DNA of 64,000 bases from Arcticibacter tournemirensis (GTDB lineage: Bacteria; Bacteroidota; Bacteroidia; Sphingobacteriales; Sphingobacteriaceae). Position 1 is the stretch's first letter. Every line of letters starts with the position of its first letter. The notes beneath the pieces were generated by a model. The model did no database searches. It worked only from the letters and a program-made list of their open reading frames with translations, and had not been told where the DNA came from. Made by a program: the position numbers and the translations under genes. Of the stretch, positions 39,368 to 48,665 are shown one piece after another. The stretch is from contig NZ_VFPL01000001.1 in NCBI RefSeq assembly GCF_006716645.1, positions 3,906,001-3,970,000 on the forward strand, in the 5' to 3' direction.

Positions 39368-41977
39368 CTAATTTCTTTTTACTTGTATCCTGGCTCCATT
39401 ATAAATTATACTCTCTTTCCTTACCGGAAGACTATCTCCTTTTCCTGCTGACCGGCTAACCCAGACAACATCAAAAACATATCTCCCGGGGGCATCAGGA
39501 TAGTCTCCCTTCATAGCATCTATCGTCAGGATATTCTTCTGTTCGTTCCAGGTAAAAGGAATAAGCCTGTATTTTCCTTTTTCATAATTGTAATTATCGC
39601 CCTCATCCGCATACAAGGTAAATTTCCCGTTAGCACCCCTGTAAATTCTTATCTCCAGGGAATCCACTGCCTTCACGGTGGCATACTGCGTCACTTTTCC
39701 GAGAGGCACAATCGAACCGGCTTTCACAAAAAGTGGGATCTGATCTGCCGGAGTATTTGCTTTAACGGTCTGTCCGCCCTTCAGCCGTGATCCTGTCCAG
39801 AAGTCATACCAATCATTACCTCCGGGCAAATAAACGGAACTCTCTTTTATTCCTGCTTCTGTAACCGGGGCCACAAGGAAAGCACTCCCAAACATGTATT
39901 CATAGGACTGAGCCAAAGCCCTGGAATCATTGCTAAAATCCATTACAAAAGGACGCATGATCGTACTGCCATTGCTTGAAACCTGCCACCCTTCTGAATA
40001 GATATAAGGCAACAGCCTGTAACGAAGATTCAGCATTTTTCGCATATCGGATTCCACCTTCTCCCCATACTTCCAGGGTTCTGTTTCCGTCTGATAACCG
40101 TGTATCCGAAAAACCGGGTTAAACGCCCCCCACTGAAACCATCTGGTAAGAATTTCATGATACTTTTCATCGGTGTACTGAGTAGCTCCGGGACGGAAAA
40201 ATCCACCAATATCTGTAGTCCAGAACGGCATACCGGTAAGCGAAAAATTAAGTCCGGCCTTAATCTGTCTTCTGAAAGTATCCCAGTTCCAGCCTATATC
40301 GCCCGACCAGTTAATCGTCCCGAAACGCTGCTGCCCTGCAAAAGCTGAGCGCGTGAGTATAGTTACCCGCTTCTGATCATTCGTAGCCCTTTGTCCCTCA
40401 TACACAGCCTTACTTACAAAAAGCGGGTACGTCAGCCTGTAAAACTCACCGGGCCCAAACGAGGTTTGCTTTCCCGCGAGTGCGTCATTTTCCGGTTCTG
40501 TAGCATCCATCCACCAGGAATCAACGCCTAAGCTAAAAAGATTTTTATCCAGCGCATTCCAGTGAGTCTTTTGAGTAGCCGGATTAAAGATATCAATCCA
40601 TGGACTATTCGGGATGTAGAGGTTTCCGGAAATATAGTCCTTCGCTACCTCCGATTTCTTATCCAGGTTTTCCCATACAGAAATCGAAAAACGGGCATTC
40701 AGGTCGTGCAGTTGTCTGATAAATCCTGCCGGATTGGGATAGTTGGCCGTGTCAAATTGCGGCACTCCCCAACCGTGCTTCCCCCAGTATTGCCAGTCCT
40801 GTACAATCACATCTACCGGGAATTTTCTCTTCCGGAACTCTTCAACCGTACTAACCAGATGCTTCCCCGAGGTATAGCGTTCCCGGCACTGCCAAAAGCC
40901 ATAAGCCCATAAAGGCAGCATCGGCACATTTCCCGACAAGTTACGGTAAGCGGCAATCACCTCGTCGGCGTTTTTTCCATGAAACACAACATAGTCCAGA
41001 GCACGGGCGTTGGGCGACCGGAAAATAGTCTCATTATCCGCCATATTCCAGGACAATACCGGTTTATTAGAAGCCCTGCAAACAACCTGCACCGTATGCT
41101 CTCCTGCCTTCAGGCGAGTGAGCATTCCTGCAGCAGGAGGCAGCCACAGGTTAGACTGATCAATACAGCTGACTCCATCAATAATCAGCAGATGACGGCT
41201 GTCCATATCTCCCAGGTCAAGCATAAAAGAGTACTCGCCATCCCTTTCAACTTTAAACTTGCCGGTATATAACGATTGTTGTTGTGATACCCGTTGTGTT
41301 CCCGAAGTAGTAGTCACCTCAACCTCCTTATTTTCACCTGTTGCACTACTCTGTTTCTCAAGCGGCACAATATTATCCGCAGGGTTGAAATAAGTGAGAC
41401 CATATTGATTCCAAAGGATCCCATAACCTTTGCTGGAATACAAAAATGGAATAGCAATCTGACTATTCACCTGGATCAGTTTCCGGCTTATATTGCGGAG
41501 GTTAAACTGGCCGTCCTGGAACTGGCCAAGCCCAAAGACGTGTTCATCGGCTGGAGAAATAAACCGCTGCTCTGCCACCAGGCAAGGCTCCCCTGCTACT
41601 GACGATTCGGTAAGCTTTCTACCTCCCGCCTTCTCACTCAGAAATATCTTTCCTCGAGCATCCCTGTAGTCGATCGTACCGCTCCTTTTGTCAAAAAACA
41701 CTGACATGTCCTTTAGCTTGAGAACAAGCTTTGAACCAGCTTCATTAACGCTGAATGCGGGAGGAGAAACCTTCTCAGTAAAGATCAGCTCCCGTTCCTC
41801 CTTCAATTGCCCCTTATGCCACTGGACTCTCACCGCCCTGTCCGACAAAGGAATAATATCCATCACCCCATCAGTCAGACTGACCGACAAGCGGTCCGTC
41901 TGTAAGCGATGTCCTGTATAAGATTGCGCCGCCCCTGTCATAGGCATTAGCAGCAAAAAAAGGAAAACTCTATTCAT
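39368..41977 (-). CDS. GH31 alpha-xylosidase with inserted PA14 domain
   Basis: Exported family 31 enzyme of 869 residues, signal peptide to about residue 18. The N-terminal sandwich is interrupted at about 225-320 by a PA14-like beta domain (YTGKFKVERDGEYSFMLDLGD). Such inserts are known in alpha-xylosidases of Cellvibrio and Bacteroides. The nucleophile is D491 in SWWMDATEPE, and the acid/base D560 in NWSGDIGWNW. Two residues differ from the paralogue at 30347 around the nucleophile (MDATEPE against IDSSEPD), which may reflect a different substrate. It is the last gene of the minus-strand operon GH43-GH27-GH3-GH31. Confidence 0.93.
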   Translation of the reverse strand: MNRVFLFLLLMPMTGAAQSYTGHRLQTDRLSVSLTDGVMDIIPLSDRAVRVQWHKGQLKEERELIFTEKVSPPAFSVNEAGSKLVLKLKDMSVFFDKRSGTIDYRDARGKIFLSEKAGGRKLTESSVAGEPCLVAEQRFISPADEHVFGLGQFQDGQFNLRNISRKLIQVNSQIAIPFLYSSKGYGILWNQYGLTYFNPADNIVPLEKQSSATGENKEVEVTTTSGTQRVSQQQSLYTGKFKVERDGEYSFMLDLGDMDSRHLLIIDGVSCIDQSNLWLPPAAGMLTRLKAGEHTVQVVCRASNKPVLSWNMADNETIFRSPNARALDYVVFHGKNADEVIAAYRNLSGNVPMLPLWAYGFWQCRERYTSGKHLVSTVEEFRKRKFPVDVIVQDWQYWGKHGWGVPQFDTANYPNPAGFIRQLHDLNARFSISVWENLDKKSEVAKDYISGNLYIPNSPWIDIFNPATQKTHWNALDKNLFSLGVDSWWMDATEPENDALAGKQTSFGPGEFYRLTYPLFVSKAVYEGQRATNDQKRVTILTRSAFAGQQRFGTINWSGDIGWNWDTFRRQIKAGLNFSLTGMPFWTTDIGGFFRPGATQYTDEKYHEILTRWFQWGAFNPVFRIHGYQTETEPWKYGEKVESDMRKMLNLRYRLLPYIYSEGWQVSSNGSTIMRPFVMDFSNDSRALAQSYEYMFGSAFLVAPVTEAGIKESSVYLPGGNDWYDFWTGSRLKGGQTVKANTPADQIPLFVKAGSIVPLGKVTQYATVKAVDSLEIRIYRGANGKFTLYADEGDNYNYEKGKYRLIPFTWNEQKNILTIDAMKGDYPDAPGRYVFDVVWVSRSAGKGDSLPVRKESIIYNGARIQVKRN

Positions 41978-42029
41978 ACTCTGAGTAATTCACACTTGCT
42001 TTTGATGTGCAGCAATGTAATTTCTACGT

Positions 42030-44639
42030 TTACAATACGGTAACTTTCGCCTTTTTCAGGTCACGGTCGTCAGAACTGTTTCCGTATAAAATTTCATAGT
42101 CACCCGGGGTGACCTCCATCCTGAGTTTCTCCTCATTATAAAACTCAAAAGCAGAATAAGGGAGTTCAACCGTTTCATTGGCACTCCTCCCGGCAGCAAG
42201 GCTCACTCTTTTAAATCCCCTGAGAGTCTTCAGAGGTCCGCCCTTATCGTTTACCTTCCTCACATATACCTGCAGTATTTCAGTTCCATTAAGCTTTCCC
42301 GTGTTTTTTACAGGCAGGTTCAGAGCAATAGTTTCTCCCTTGTCTATTTTCTGTTTGCTGACATGCGCATTGCCGATCGAGAAGGTTGTGTAACTAAGCC
42401 CGTGCCCAAAAGGGAAAAGCGGATCAGACATAAACCGGTACGTACGGCCTTTCATAGAATAGTCTTCAAATCCGGCAAGCTGAGAAGTACTTTTGTAAAA
42501 AGTAACAGGAAGCTTTCCTGAAGGATTATAGTCACCAAATAACACGTCGGCAACCGCCTGTCCACCCGACTCTCCTCCATACCAGGCCTGAAGAATGGCA
42601 TCGCATGACTGGGTCTCCGGAACAAGCGCCAGAGGTGAACCTGAGCAATTCACAAAAACAACTTTCTTCCCGGCCGCCTTCAGAGCCTTTAAACAATTTC
42701 GCTGCACTTCAGGCAACTCTATATCCGTGCGGTCACCTCCCTTAAAACCAGGGTAAGATACCGGCATCTCTTCTCCTTCAAGAAGTGTAGACAGCCCACC
42801 CACAAACACAACCTCATCTATTCCTTTCAGTTTATTGATCAAGCCTGTAAAATCAACATCCAGCTCCTTCCCAAAATCAAACTCCAGGTTTGCCTGCCAG
42901 TTATTCAGTTGGGCATAGCGGATTTCAATTGCATACTTTTGTCCCTTCTCCACCTTATAGGTAACTCTGGAAGGCAGGGTCCTCCAGTTATTGTATTTAA
43001 CAAGAGAGCTGTCGTTTACAAGCAGCTCAAAGTAACCTGTGGCTCCGCATTTAAACACGATCTCTTCGGTTTCCGGCGCCTCAAAAGAAGTCTCGTACTT
43101 TGCAGAGAAAGCCTCCAGCCTTACCCCTGAAGCAAACTCATGCTGACCCGCAGTTGTTAACTTTACCGGCTCACCGATCTGGCGCGTGGTAACCACGTTG
43201 TCTTTCATATCCCGGTTATTCCAGTAAGACGCTTTAAATCCAGTTTTGCCGCCGGCGGAGGTCTTTGAGAAATAACTCTCCATCACTTTGTTCTCAACAA
43301 GATCACAGGCTTTGTCATACACCACATTTCCATCTCCAACCTTCGATTGAATACCCTTCAGGATAGTAATCGTTCTTATTGGCTTACCATTATAGTTTCC
43401 CCATAACATGGCTTCGTTATCCGCATTCGGACCTACTACCGCAATTTTTTTCTTTCTGACTGAAAGAGGCAGCAGCCTGTTCCGGTTCTGCAGGAGTGTC
43501 ATTGATTCGCGTGACATTTCAAGCGCCAGCCTCCTGTGTTCGTCATTATTGATGACCGATGCAGGGATTTTCGACCACGGAACCAGTGAGTCGTCATCCA
43601 TTTCACCCAGATCGAAACGGGCAGTCAGAACACGGAGTAAACTTTTATCAATCTTATCCTCAGGTATCAGTCCCCTCTTAACTGCATCAGGTAATGTTCC
43701 ATAGGCATATCTGTCCCACACACACTCAACGTCGGTACCTGCAATAACGCCTTTTGCAGCAGCATGAACAGAATCGGATGAAACCTTGTGGCTGGTAAAA
43801 AAGTCGGTTATGGCTCCGCAGTCGGATACCACAAGATGCTTAAATCCCCAGTCGTCGCGTAGAATTGTCTGCAGCAAACGATTATTTCCGCAGCAAGGCT
43901 CATCATCGAGCCGCTGATAAGCACACATTACCTGCCTTACGTCCGCTTCCTGCACCAACGACTTAAATGCGGGCAGATAAGTTTCCCACAAGTCCCGGGG
44001 ACTAACGTTATTCAGATTCAACTCATGACGGCTCCATTCCGGTCCTGAATGCACGGCATAGTGTTTGGCACATGCAAGAAGTTTTCTGTACTTCGAATTT
44101 GCCGGGCCCTGTAGTCCCTTCACCACTGCCACTCCCATTCGAGATGTCAGGTAAGGATCTTCTCCATAAGTTTCCTGTCCCCGTCCCCACCTCGGATCCC
44201 TGAAAATATTCACGTTGGGAGTCCAGACAGAAAGTCCCAGGAACCGCCGGCTCTCCTGGCCCCGTCTCTGAGCCGCGTGATATTTTGCGCGTACTTCGTC
44301 TGAAGTAGCATCAAATATTCTGTAGACGAGGGAATCATTAAATGATGCCGCCATCCCTATAGGTTCCGGAAAAACAGTCACACTATCCGTATTAGCAAGT
44401 CCGTGGAGCGCCTCACTCCACCAACTGAACTTCTTGATACCAAGCCTCGGGACAGACTTTGATTCATCCATCATTATTAAAGCCTTTTCCTCCAGCGTCA
44501 GACGGCTGATCAGATCTTTTGCCCTTTCTTCGGAAGACAAGGCAGGATTTTTATAGGGAAGCATCTGGCCGGAAATCCTGCCAGAGAACAGAAATACAGA
44601 TAAAAGACAAAGCAGTTTAAAGCGAATTCCAGGTTTCAT
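42030..44639 (-). CDS. GH3 beta-xylosidase with PA14 insert and C-terminal Fn3-like domain
   Basis: Exported family 3 enzyme of 869 residues, signal peptide to about residue 24. The barrel domain has the nucleophile D273 in VVSDCGAIT and the substrate-contact motifs WWSEALHG and KHYAVHSGPE that mark the beta-xylosidase branch. The second domain (about 380-720) is split by a PA14-like insert (about 450-600). An Fn3-like domain closes the protein. The acid/base in the second domain cannot be fixed by eye. Hydrolysis of xylo-oligosaccharides in the periplasm is the likely role. It is 14 bases downstream of the GH27 gene. Confidence 0.93.
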   Translation of the reverse strand: MKPGIRFKLLCLLSVFLFSGRISGQMLPYKNPALSSEERAKDLISRLTLEEKALIMMDESKSVPRLGIKKFSWWSEALHGLANTDSVTVFPEPIGMAASFNDSLVYRIFDATSDEVRAKYHAAQRRGQESRRFLGLSVWTPNVNIFRDPRWGRGQETYGEDPYLTSRMGVAVVKGLQGPANSKYRKLLACAKHYAVHSGPEWSRHELNLNNVSPRDLWETYLPAFKSLVQEADVRQVMCAYQRLDDEPCCGNNRLLQTILRDDWGFKHLVVSDCGAITDFFTSHKVSSDSVHAAAKGVIAGTDVECVWDRYAYGTLPDAVKRGLIPEDKIDKSLLRVLTARFDLGEMDDDSLVPWSKIPASVINNDEHRRLALEMSRESMTLLQNRNRLLPLSVRKKKIAVVGPNADNEAMLWGNYNGKPIRTITILKGIQSKVGDGNVVYDKACDLVENKVMESYFSKTSAGGKTGFKASYWNNRDMKDNVVTTRQIGEPVKLTTAGQHEFASGVRLEAFSAKYETSFEAPETEEIVFKCGATGYFELLVNDSSLVKYNNWRTLPSRVTYKVEKGQKYAIEIRYAQLNNWQANLEFDFGKELDVDFTGLINKLKGIDEVVFVGGLSTLLEGEEMPVSYPGFKGGDRTDIELPEVQRNCLKALKAAGKKVVFVNCSGSPLALVPETQSCDAILQAWYGGESGGQAVADVLFGDYNPSGKLPVTFYKSTSQLAGFEDYSMKGRTYRFMSDPLFPFGHGLSYTTFSIGNAHVSKQKIDKGETIALNLPVKNTGKLNGTEILQVYVRKVNDKGGPLKTLRGFKRVSLAAGRSANETVELPYSAFEFYNEEKLRMEVTPGDYEILYGNSSDDRDLKKAKVTVL

Positions 44640-44653
44640 TCCGACAAAGTTTT

Positions 44654-46681
44654 TTATTTCGATACTGTAAACTTATACAAAAGAACACCATGCACCGGAA
44701 CAGAAAGCTGAAGTGCATTTTTCCCTCCCTTACCAATGACAGCAATATCTTTCTGCCGCCATACGTCCCGCACCTTCTGCTTACCTGCGATACCCAGCTT
44801 TGAAAAATCACTAAATGAAAGGTTAACGGGTTCAAGTCCAAAATTACAGAAACCTACCGCACGGCTTCCGTCTTCAAGTTCTTTCACATAGATGCGCAAG
44901 TCGCCAATGGTATGCAAACACGTTGCCTGTTTGCCGAGCGGATCCTGATTCAAAGCGATCACTTCGTCATTTGTCAGCAGGTTCAGGGTAAAATCGTCCA
45001 GCTTTTCCATATCGCAGCCTATCAGAAGCGGGGCGGAGAAAAGGCTCCATAAACTGATGTGCAGATATTGCTCGTCGGGTCTCAACCTGCTCGGATGAGG
45101 GTTGCCCCAGCCTACAGTCCCCACTACCAGCATATCCGGATCGTTCCAGTTTCCCGGCTTCGCCCATGGCGCGGCTTTATCCTGATCGAGGGCGATGCCC
45201 CTCACACTCGCCCAAGTATCGGTAATATCGTTCGTGGTACGCCAGGAGGTTCCTCCAACCGAACCGCCCCATTTCCATACATCCGACATGCCGTACTGGC
45301 ATAAACTGTAAATGATATCGCGTGGCTGTGACCGAAGGTAGTCGCCCATTACCTTAAAAGGCTTAACAGCAGTCGGCAAATCACTGCCACCCTGGTACGA
45401 CAGCGATCCCACTTTATAGGGGTCATTATCCGGCATGCCGTTAATAACACCTCCATAGCTGCACCAGTCGTATTTCAGATAGTCAAATCCCCATCTGGCA
45501 TAGCTTTCAGCATCCTGCTTTTCATAACCATAACTCCCGGCACATCCGCCGCAGGTCCAGGGACCCGGACTTGAGTAAATCCCTATCTTTAAGCCAAGAC
45601 TATGAACGTAGTCAGCCAGCGGCTTCATATCGCCAAACCTGGCATTTGGCACGATCCTGCCTGAATCGTCGCGCAGTTTACCACGGAGCGTCTGATCCTT
45701 CGAATCACGGTGATTCTGCCAGAAGTCATCGATATTGATATATGTCCAGCCATGATTAACAAGCCCGCTTTTTACCAGCGCATCAGCTGCCCTTTTTACT
45801 TTATCAGCTGAAACCTCACCTGCGAAGCAGTTCCAGCTGTTCCAGCCCATCGGAGGTGTAAGACCGATGCGGTCGCCGCAGACGATACGAAATTTCTTTG
45901 ACGCTGTACCTTTCGCATTTTTTGCACCCAGCGTAACATAGAACGTTCCCGCTTTAGCTAGCTGCCCGGTAATAATTCCGGTTTGGGTATCAATTTTCAA
46001 TCCCTCAGGCAATCCCGAAGCCGAAAAGGCCATTGGCCTGTCGCCCGTAGCCGGTATACGGTATAAAAAAGGAGAGCCGGGCCGCACCCCAAATACAGTA
46101 GCGCCATTAATCCTGGGCGTAGCCGGGGCTGCGGGAGTCAGTATATAGGGTACATTAGATACAGGATTAGTAGTGACGAAAGTACTCACTCCCGATGTCT
46201 CAAACTTCGCATTCGCCCAGTCTGCATGATCGTAATAGTTGCCGTTCCCTCCGTCAGTTACCACCAGTTCAAGCTTCTTAACGCCGGCAAGAGATACCGA
46301 ACAGGGCCGGGCTGCATCGCCCAGGCGCACGATACCGCTTTCCCAAAGAACCTTACCATCGCCAACCACCTGAAATTCGGCGGCCGGCTGATGCCCTGTA
46401 ACCTCGTCATCAATACCCACCTGAGCCGTAAATAACGTCGCCTTTCCATCAAGCTGAATAAAAAGTGAACTTACCGAATGTGTTCCAAAGCCACGTTCAA
46501 ACGTTTTGCCCGCAATGGTAATGGGTTTGCCGTCGACAGACTTATTTTTCCCCGGCAATCCGAATCCCTGGGTAGCCACACTCAGATCAAGCTCGTCAAG
46601 CCATACAGTCTGAGCTTTTACCGGGCTTGCCCAAATCAGCCCGGTCAGAAAAAAAAGAACTAAAAAAAACTTTTGCTTCAT
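44654..46681 (-). CDS. GH27 alpha-galactosidase with N-terminal NPCBM
   Basis: Exported family 27 enzyme of 675 residues, signal peptide to about residue 23. An NPCBM-type binding domain (about 25-162, opening VWLDELDLSVATQGFG) is followed by an Ig-like putative-Ig (He_PIG) domain (about 195-268) and the barrel (about 272-end, PPMGWNSWNCF). The nucleophile is D405 in YLKYDWC and the acid/base D485 in RTTNDI. The role would be removal of terminal alpha-galactose from complex glucuronoarabinoxylan, as in corn bran, or from a co-occurring galactoglycan. It lies 15 bases after the GH43 gene in the same operon. Confidence 0.93.
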   Translation of the reverse strand: MKQKFFLVLFFLTGLIWASPVKAQTVWLDELDLSVATQGFGLPGKNKSVDGKPITIAGKTFERGFGTHSVSSLFIQLDGKATLFTAQVGIDDEVTGHQPAAEFQVVGDGKVLWESGIVRLGDAARPCSVSLAGVKKLELVVTDGGNGNYYDHADWANAKFETSGVSTFVTTNPVSNVPYILTPAAPATPRINGATVFGVRPGSPFLYRIPATGDRPMAFSASGLPEGLKIDTQTGIITGQLAKAGTFYVTLGAKNAKGTASKKFRIVCGDRIGLTPPMGWNSWNCFAGEVSADKVKRAADALVKSGLVNHGWTYINIDDFWQNHRDSKDQTLRGKLRDDSGRIVPNARFGDMKPLADYVHSLGLKIGIYSSPGPWTCGGCAGSYGYEKQDAESYARWGFDYLKYDWCSYGGVINGMPDNDPYKVGSLSYQGGSDLPTAVKPFKVMGDYLRSQPRDIIYSLCQYGMSDVWKWGGSVGGTSWRTTNDITDTWASVRGIALDQDKAAPWAKPGNWNDPDMLVVGTVGWGNPHPSRLRPDEQYLHISLWSLFSAPLLIGCDMEKLDDFTLNLLTNDEVIALNQDPLGKQATCLHTIGDLRIYVKELEDGSRAVGFCNFGLEPVNLSFSDFSKLGIAGKQKVRDVWRQKDIAVIGKGGKNALQLSVPVHGVLLYKFTVSK

Positions 46682-46696
46682 AATATTTTCACCTAT

Positions 46697-48484
46697 TTAT
46701 TTGAGTGAAGCAAACCTCCACCAATCGAAATTAAACAACTCTCCCTCGCCACCTTTAAAAACGAAATAAACATCGTGTACACCGCTGAGTCCCGTGACCC
46801 GTGAAGTCACAGTTTTCCAGCTTTTCGGCCCGGCGGTACTTTTAACATCACAAATACCTGCAATCTTTCCTGTAACGCTGTCCAGCCTTATCTCTATTTT
46901 TCCTCCGGAAATTGCGGTCACTCCGGCTTCAAATAACTTTGCTCCGCGGCGGAAGTCGACACTCCGCACCTTAATGTAATCTCCGTTATGTATATCCGTC
47001 ACATACATGCCTTTAGCGGGATCTTTTGCAGTTTCAGTACCCTCTTCCCAGGCAATTGTTTCAGCCTCTACCCTTTTAAAAGGGTCGGGGGAACCCACCG
47101 GTTGTTCCAGCCCTGGCGTTGGCACAACCTCTGCAACAGAGCCATCTTCATTAAATTTCAGCTCGTCCACACACACTGAGCGGTTAAAGCCGCCCCCTCC
47201 CGGCAAAGCGCCGTTATGATAAAACAGATAAGTCTTGCCCTTATAATCAATCACCCCGGGGTGATTGGTAAAAGCACCTCCCTTTTTGATAACAGCCATT
47301 ACCGTATCGCCGTATACCCACTGTGGGCTTGCGAGGCTTTTACTGGTAGAATAAGCCAGGTGCTCAGGGACTCCTCCTGCCGGATAAAACAGGTAATAGA
47401 GCTTATTTCGTTTATAGATCCATGGACCTTCTTCGTAGGTAGTGAACCTTTTTTCGGTGCTGTTTACCGTCCCGGCGATCCTGCGGCTGAACCATTCCTT
47501 TTTATCATCCGGAATCTGCGCCGGTCCCTGACCAGGATCGTACGAAGTCATATCGCTGTTTAGCTTTGCATACCACAGTTCCGATGATCCCCAGGTGAGC
47601 CAGGGTTGTTCAGTATCATCCCGGATAACCGTGGGATTGATATTCCCCTCTCCGCAATGATCAGTAATCAGAGGCTTTCCCAGGGCATCAGTAAAGGGAC
47701 CGATGGCTTTTTCACCGATGCCAACGCCGATCACCTTCCTCCCTGTGTTCTTATCGGTTGCACTTACATACCAGTAATACTTGTCATTTGTCTTGCTCTT
47801 AACACTATGAGACGCAAGGCCATCAATTGATTTTGCCCAGGCAAAAGTTTTATGAGCGTTTAATATCCGCAGCTTAAACCCCTCTTCGGTCAGCGGAACT
47901 TTCACGATTCCAGTCCCCTGATCGTATGAAACCATATCACCGTTGAGCTTCACATAGTACAGATGGGGGTTTCCCCAGTATAAATAAGCCTGACCATCGT
48001 CATCGATGAACACCGTTGGATCGATATATCCCCATCCTCCGGAAACAAGAGGTTTTCCAAGTGCATCCTTAAACGGACCTGCAGGCTTATCGGATACCGC
48101 CACCCCAATCGCCATACCATTGGAAATCTTATCTTTTGCACAAATGTACCAGTAGAACTTCCCGTTACGCTCAATACATTGCCCTGCCCAGGCATCTTTT
48201 TCTGCCCATTTAAAAGTGTCAAGCGACAGCGGACTGCCCCGGTCTGTCCAATTAACCATATCCGTTGTCGAATACGCATGCCAGTCTTTCATCACAAACC
48301 ATGTGGATTTGTCTTCATCATGACCTGTATATAAAAACAAGGTATCCTTATATACCAGTGGTGCAGGATCAGCGGTATAGATGGTTTGAACAATGGGGTT
48401 TTGGGCGTTTGCAGGCAGCACGCCAGTTATTACTGATACAAAAAAAAGAGATCCGGCTTGAATCGCCCGTAGCTTTATATTCAT
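46697..48484 (-). CDS. GH43-CBM6 protein with an internally duplicated propeller segment
   Basis: Exported family 43 protein of 595 residues, signal peptide to about residue 27, first gene of the GH43-GH27-GH3-GH31 operon. The base is D39 in TADPAPL, D155 in GYIDPTVF and the acid E352 in YEEGPWIY. A CBM6-like module occupies about 470-595. Residues 214-330 repeat residues 91-202: each copy has (F-W-A...), YWY, the block GPF-DALGKPL, an I-x-PTV-DD segment, the block YVKL/YAKL-N-DM-SYD. The repeat accounts for the 129 residues by which this protein exceeds its paralogue at 32781. In the second copy the catalytic-position aspartate is asparagine (N283 in NINPTVI). The frame is intact, so this is not a sequencing slip. 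Arabinofuranosidase activity is likely. Confidence 0.9.
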   Translation of the reverse strand: MNIKLRAIQAGSLFFVSVITGVLPANAQNPIVQTIYTADPAPLVYKDTLFLYTGHDEDKSTWFVMKDWHAYSTTDMVNWTDRGSPLSLDTFKWAEKDAWAGQCIERNGKFYWYICAKDKISNGMAIGVAVSDKPAGPFKDALGKPLVSGGWGYIDPTVFIDDDGQAYLYWGNPHLYYVKLNGDMVSYDQGTGIVKVPLTEEGFKLRILNAHKTFAWAKSIDGLASHSVKSKTNDKYYWYVSATDKNTGRKVIGVGIGEKAIGPFTDALGKPLITDHCGEGNINPTVIRDDTEQPWLTWGSSELWYAKLNSDMTSYDPGQGPAQIPDDKKEWFSRRIAGTVNSTEKRFTTYEEGPWIYKRNKLYYLFYPAGGVPEHLAYSTSKSLASPQWVYGDTVMAVIKKGGAFTNHPGVIDYKGKTYLFYHNGALPGGGGFNRSVCVDELKFNEDGSVAEVVPTPGLEQPVGSPDPFKRVEAETIAWEEGTETAKDPAKGMYVTDIHNGDYIKVRSVDFRRGAKLFEAGVTAISGGKIEIRLDSVTGKIAGICDVKSTAGPKSWKTVTSRVTGLSGVHDVYFVFKGGEGELFNFDWWRFASLK

Positions 48485-48543
48485 TCGTTAGTTATTTCAG
48501 GCAAGCGACCCTCTAAGAGAGATTCAACTTAACCATCCGAAGC

Positions 48544-48606
48544 CGAAATTATAAGGAAAAGCTAAGCCGGTATGGCAGACTTGTCTAAAAAATAGGTTAT
48601 AATGTT
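48544..48606 (-). promoter_or_regulatory. Operator-promoter site F, in front of GH43-GH27-GH3-GH31
   Basis: On the minus strand the element is AACATTATAACCTATTTTTT (48606 to 48587). At offset 55 is TAATTTCG (48551-48544), one mismatch from TAnnTTTG. The middle CTA is shifted by one base compared with the other sites. The leader to the GH43 start is about 50 bases. Confidence 0.6.
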
Positions 48607-48665
48607 TAAAGTCGCTCACATTTCCGCCTTCCACCGGCGCATTACAAGTGTAAATACAACCAGCC

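Noticed and set aside
46697-48484. Possible frameshift or assembly artefact producing the longer GH43
   Set aside because: The repeated segments differ at most residues and the frame is uninterrupted, so the duplication is an evolved one, not an assembly repeat.
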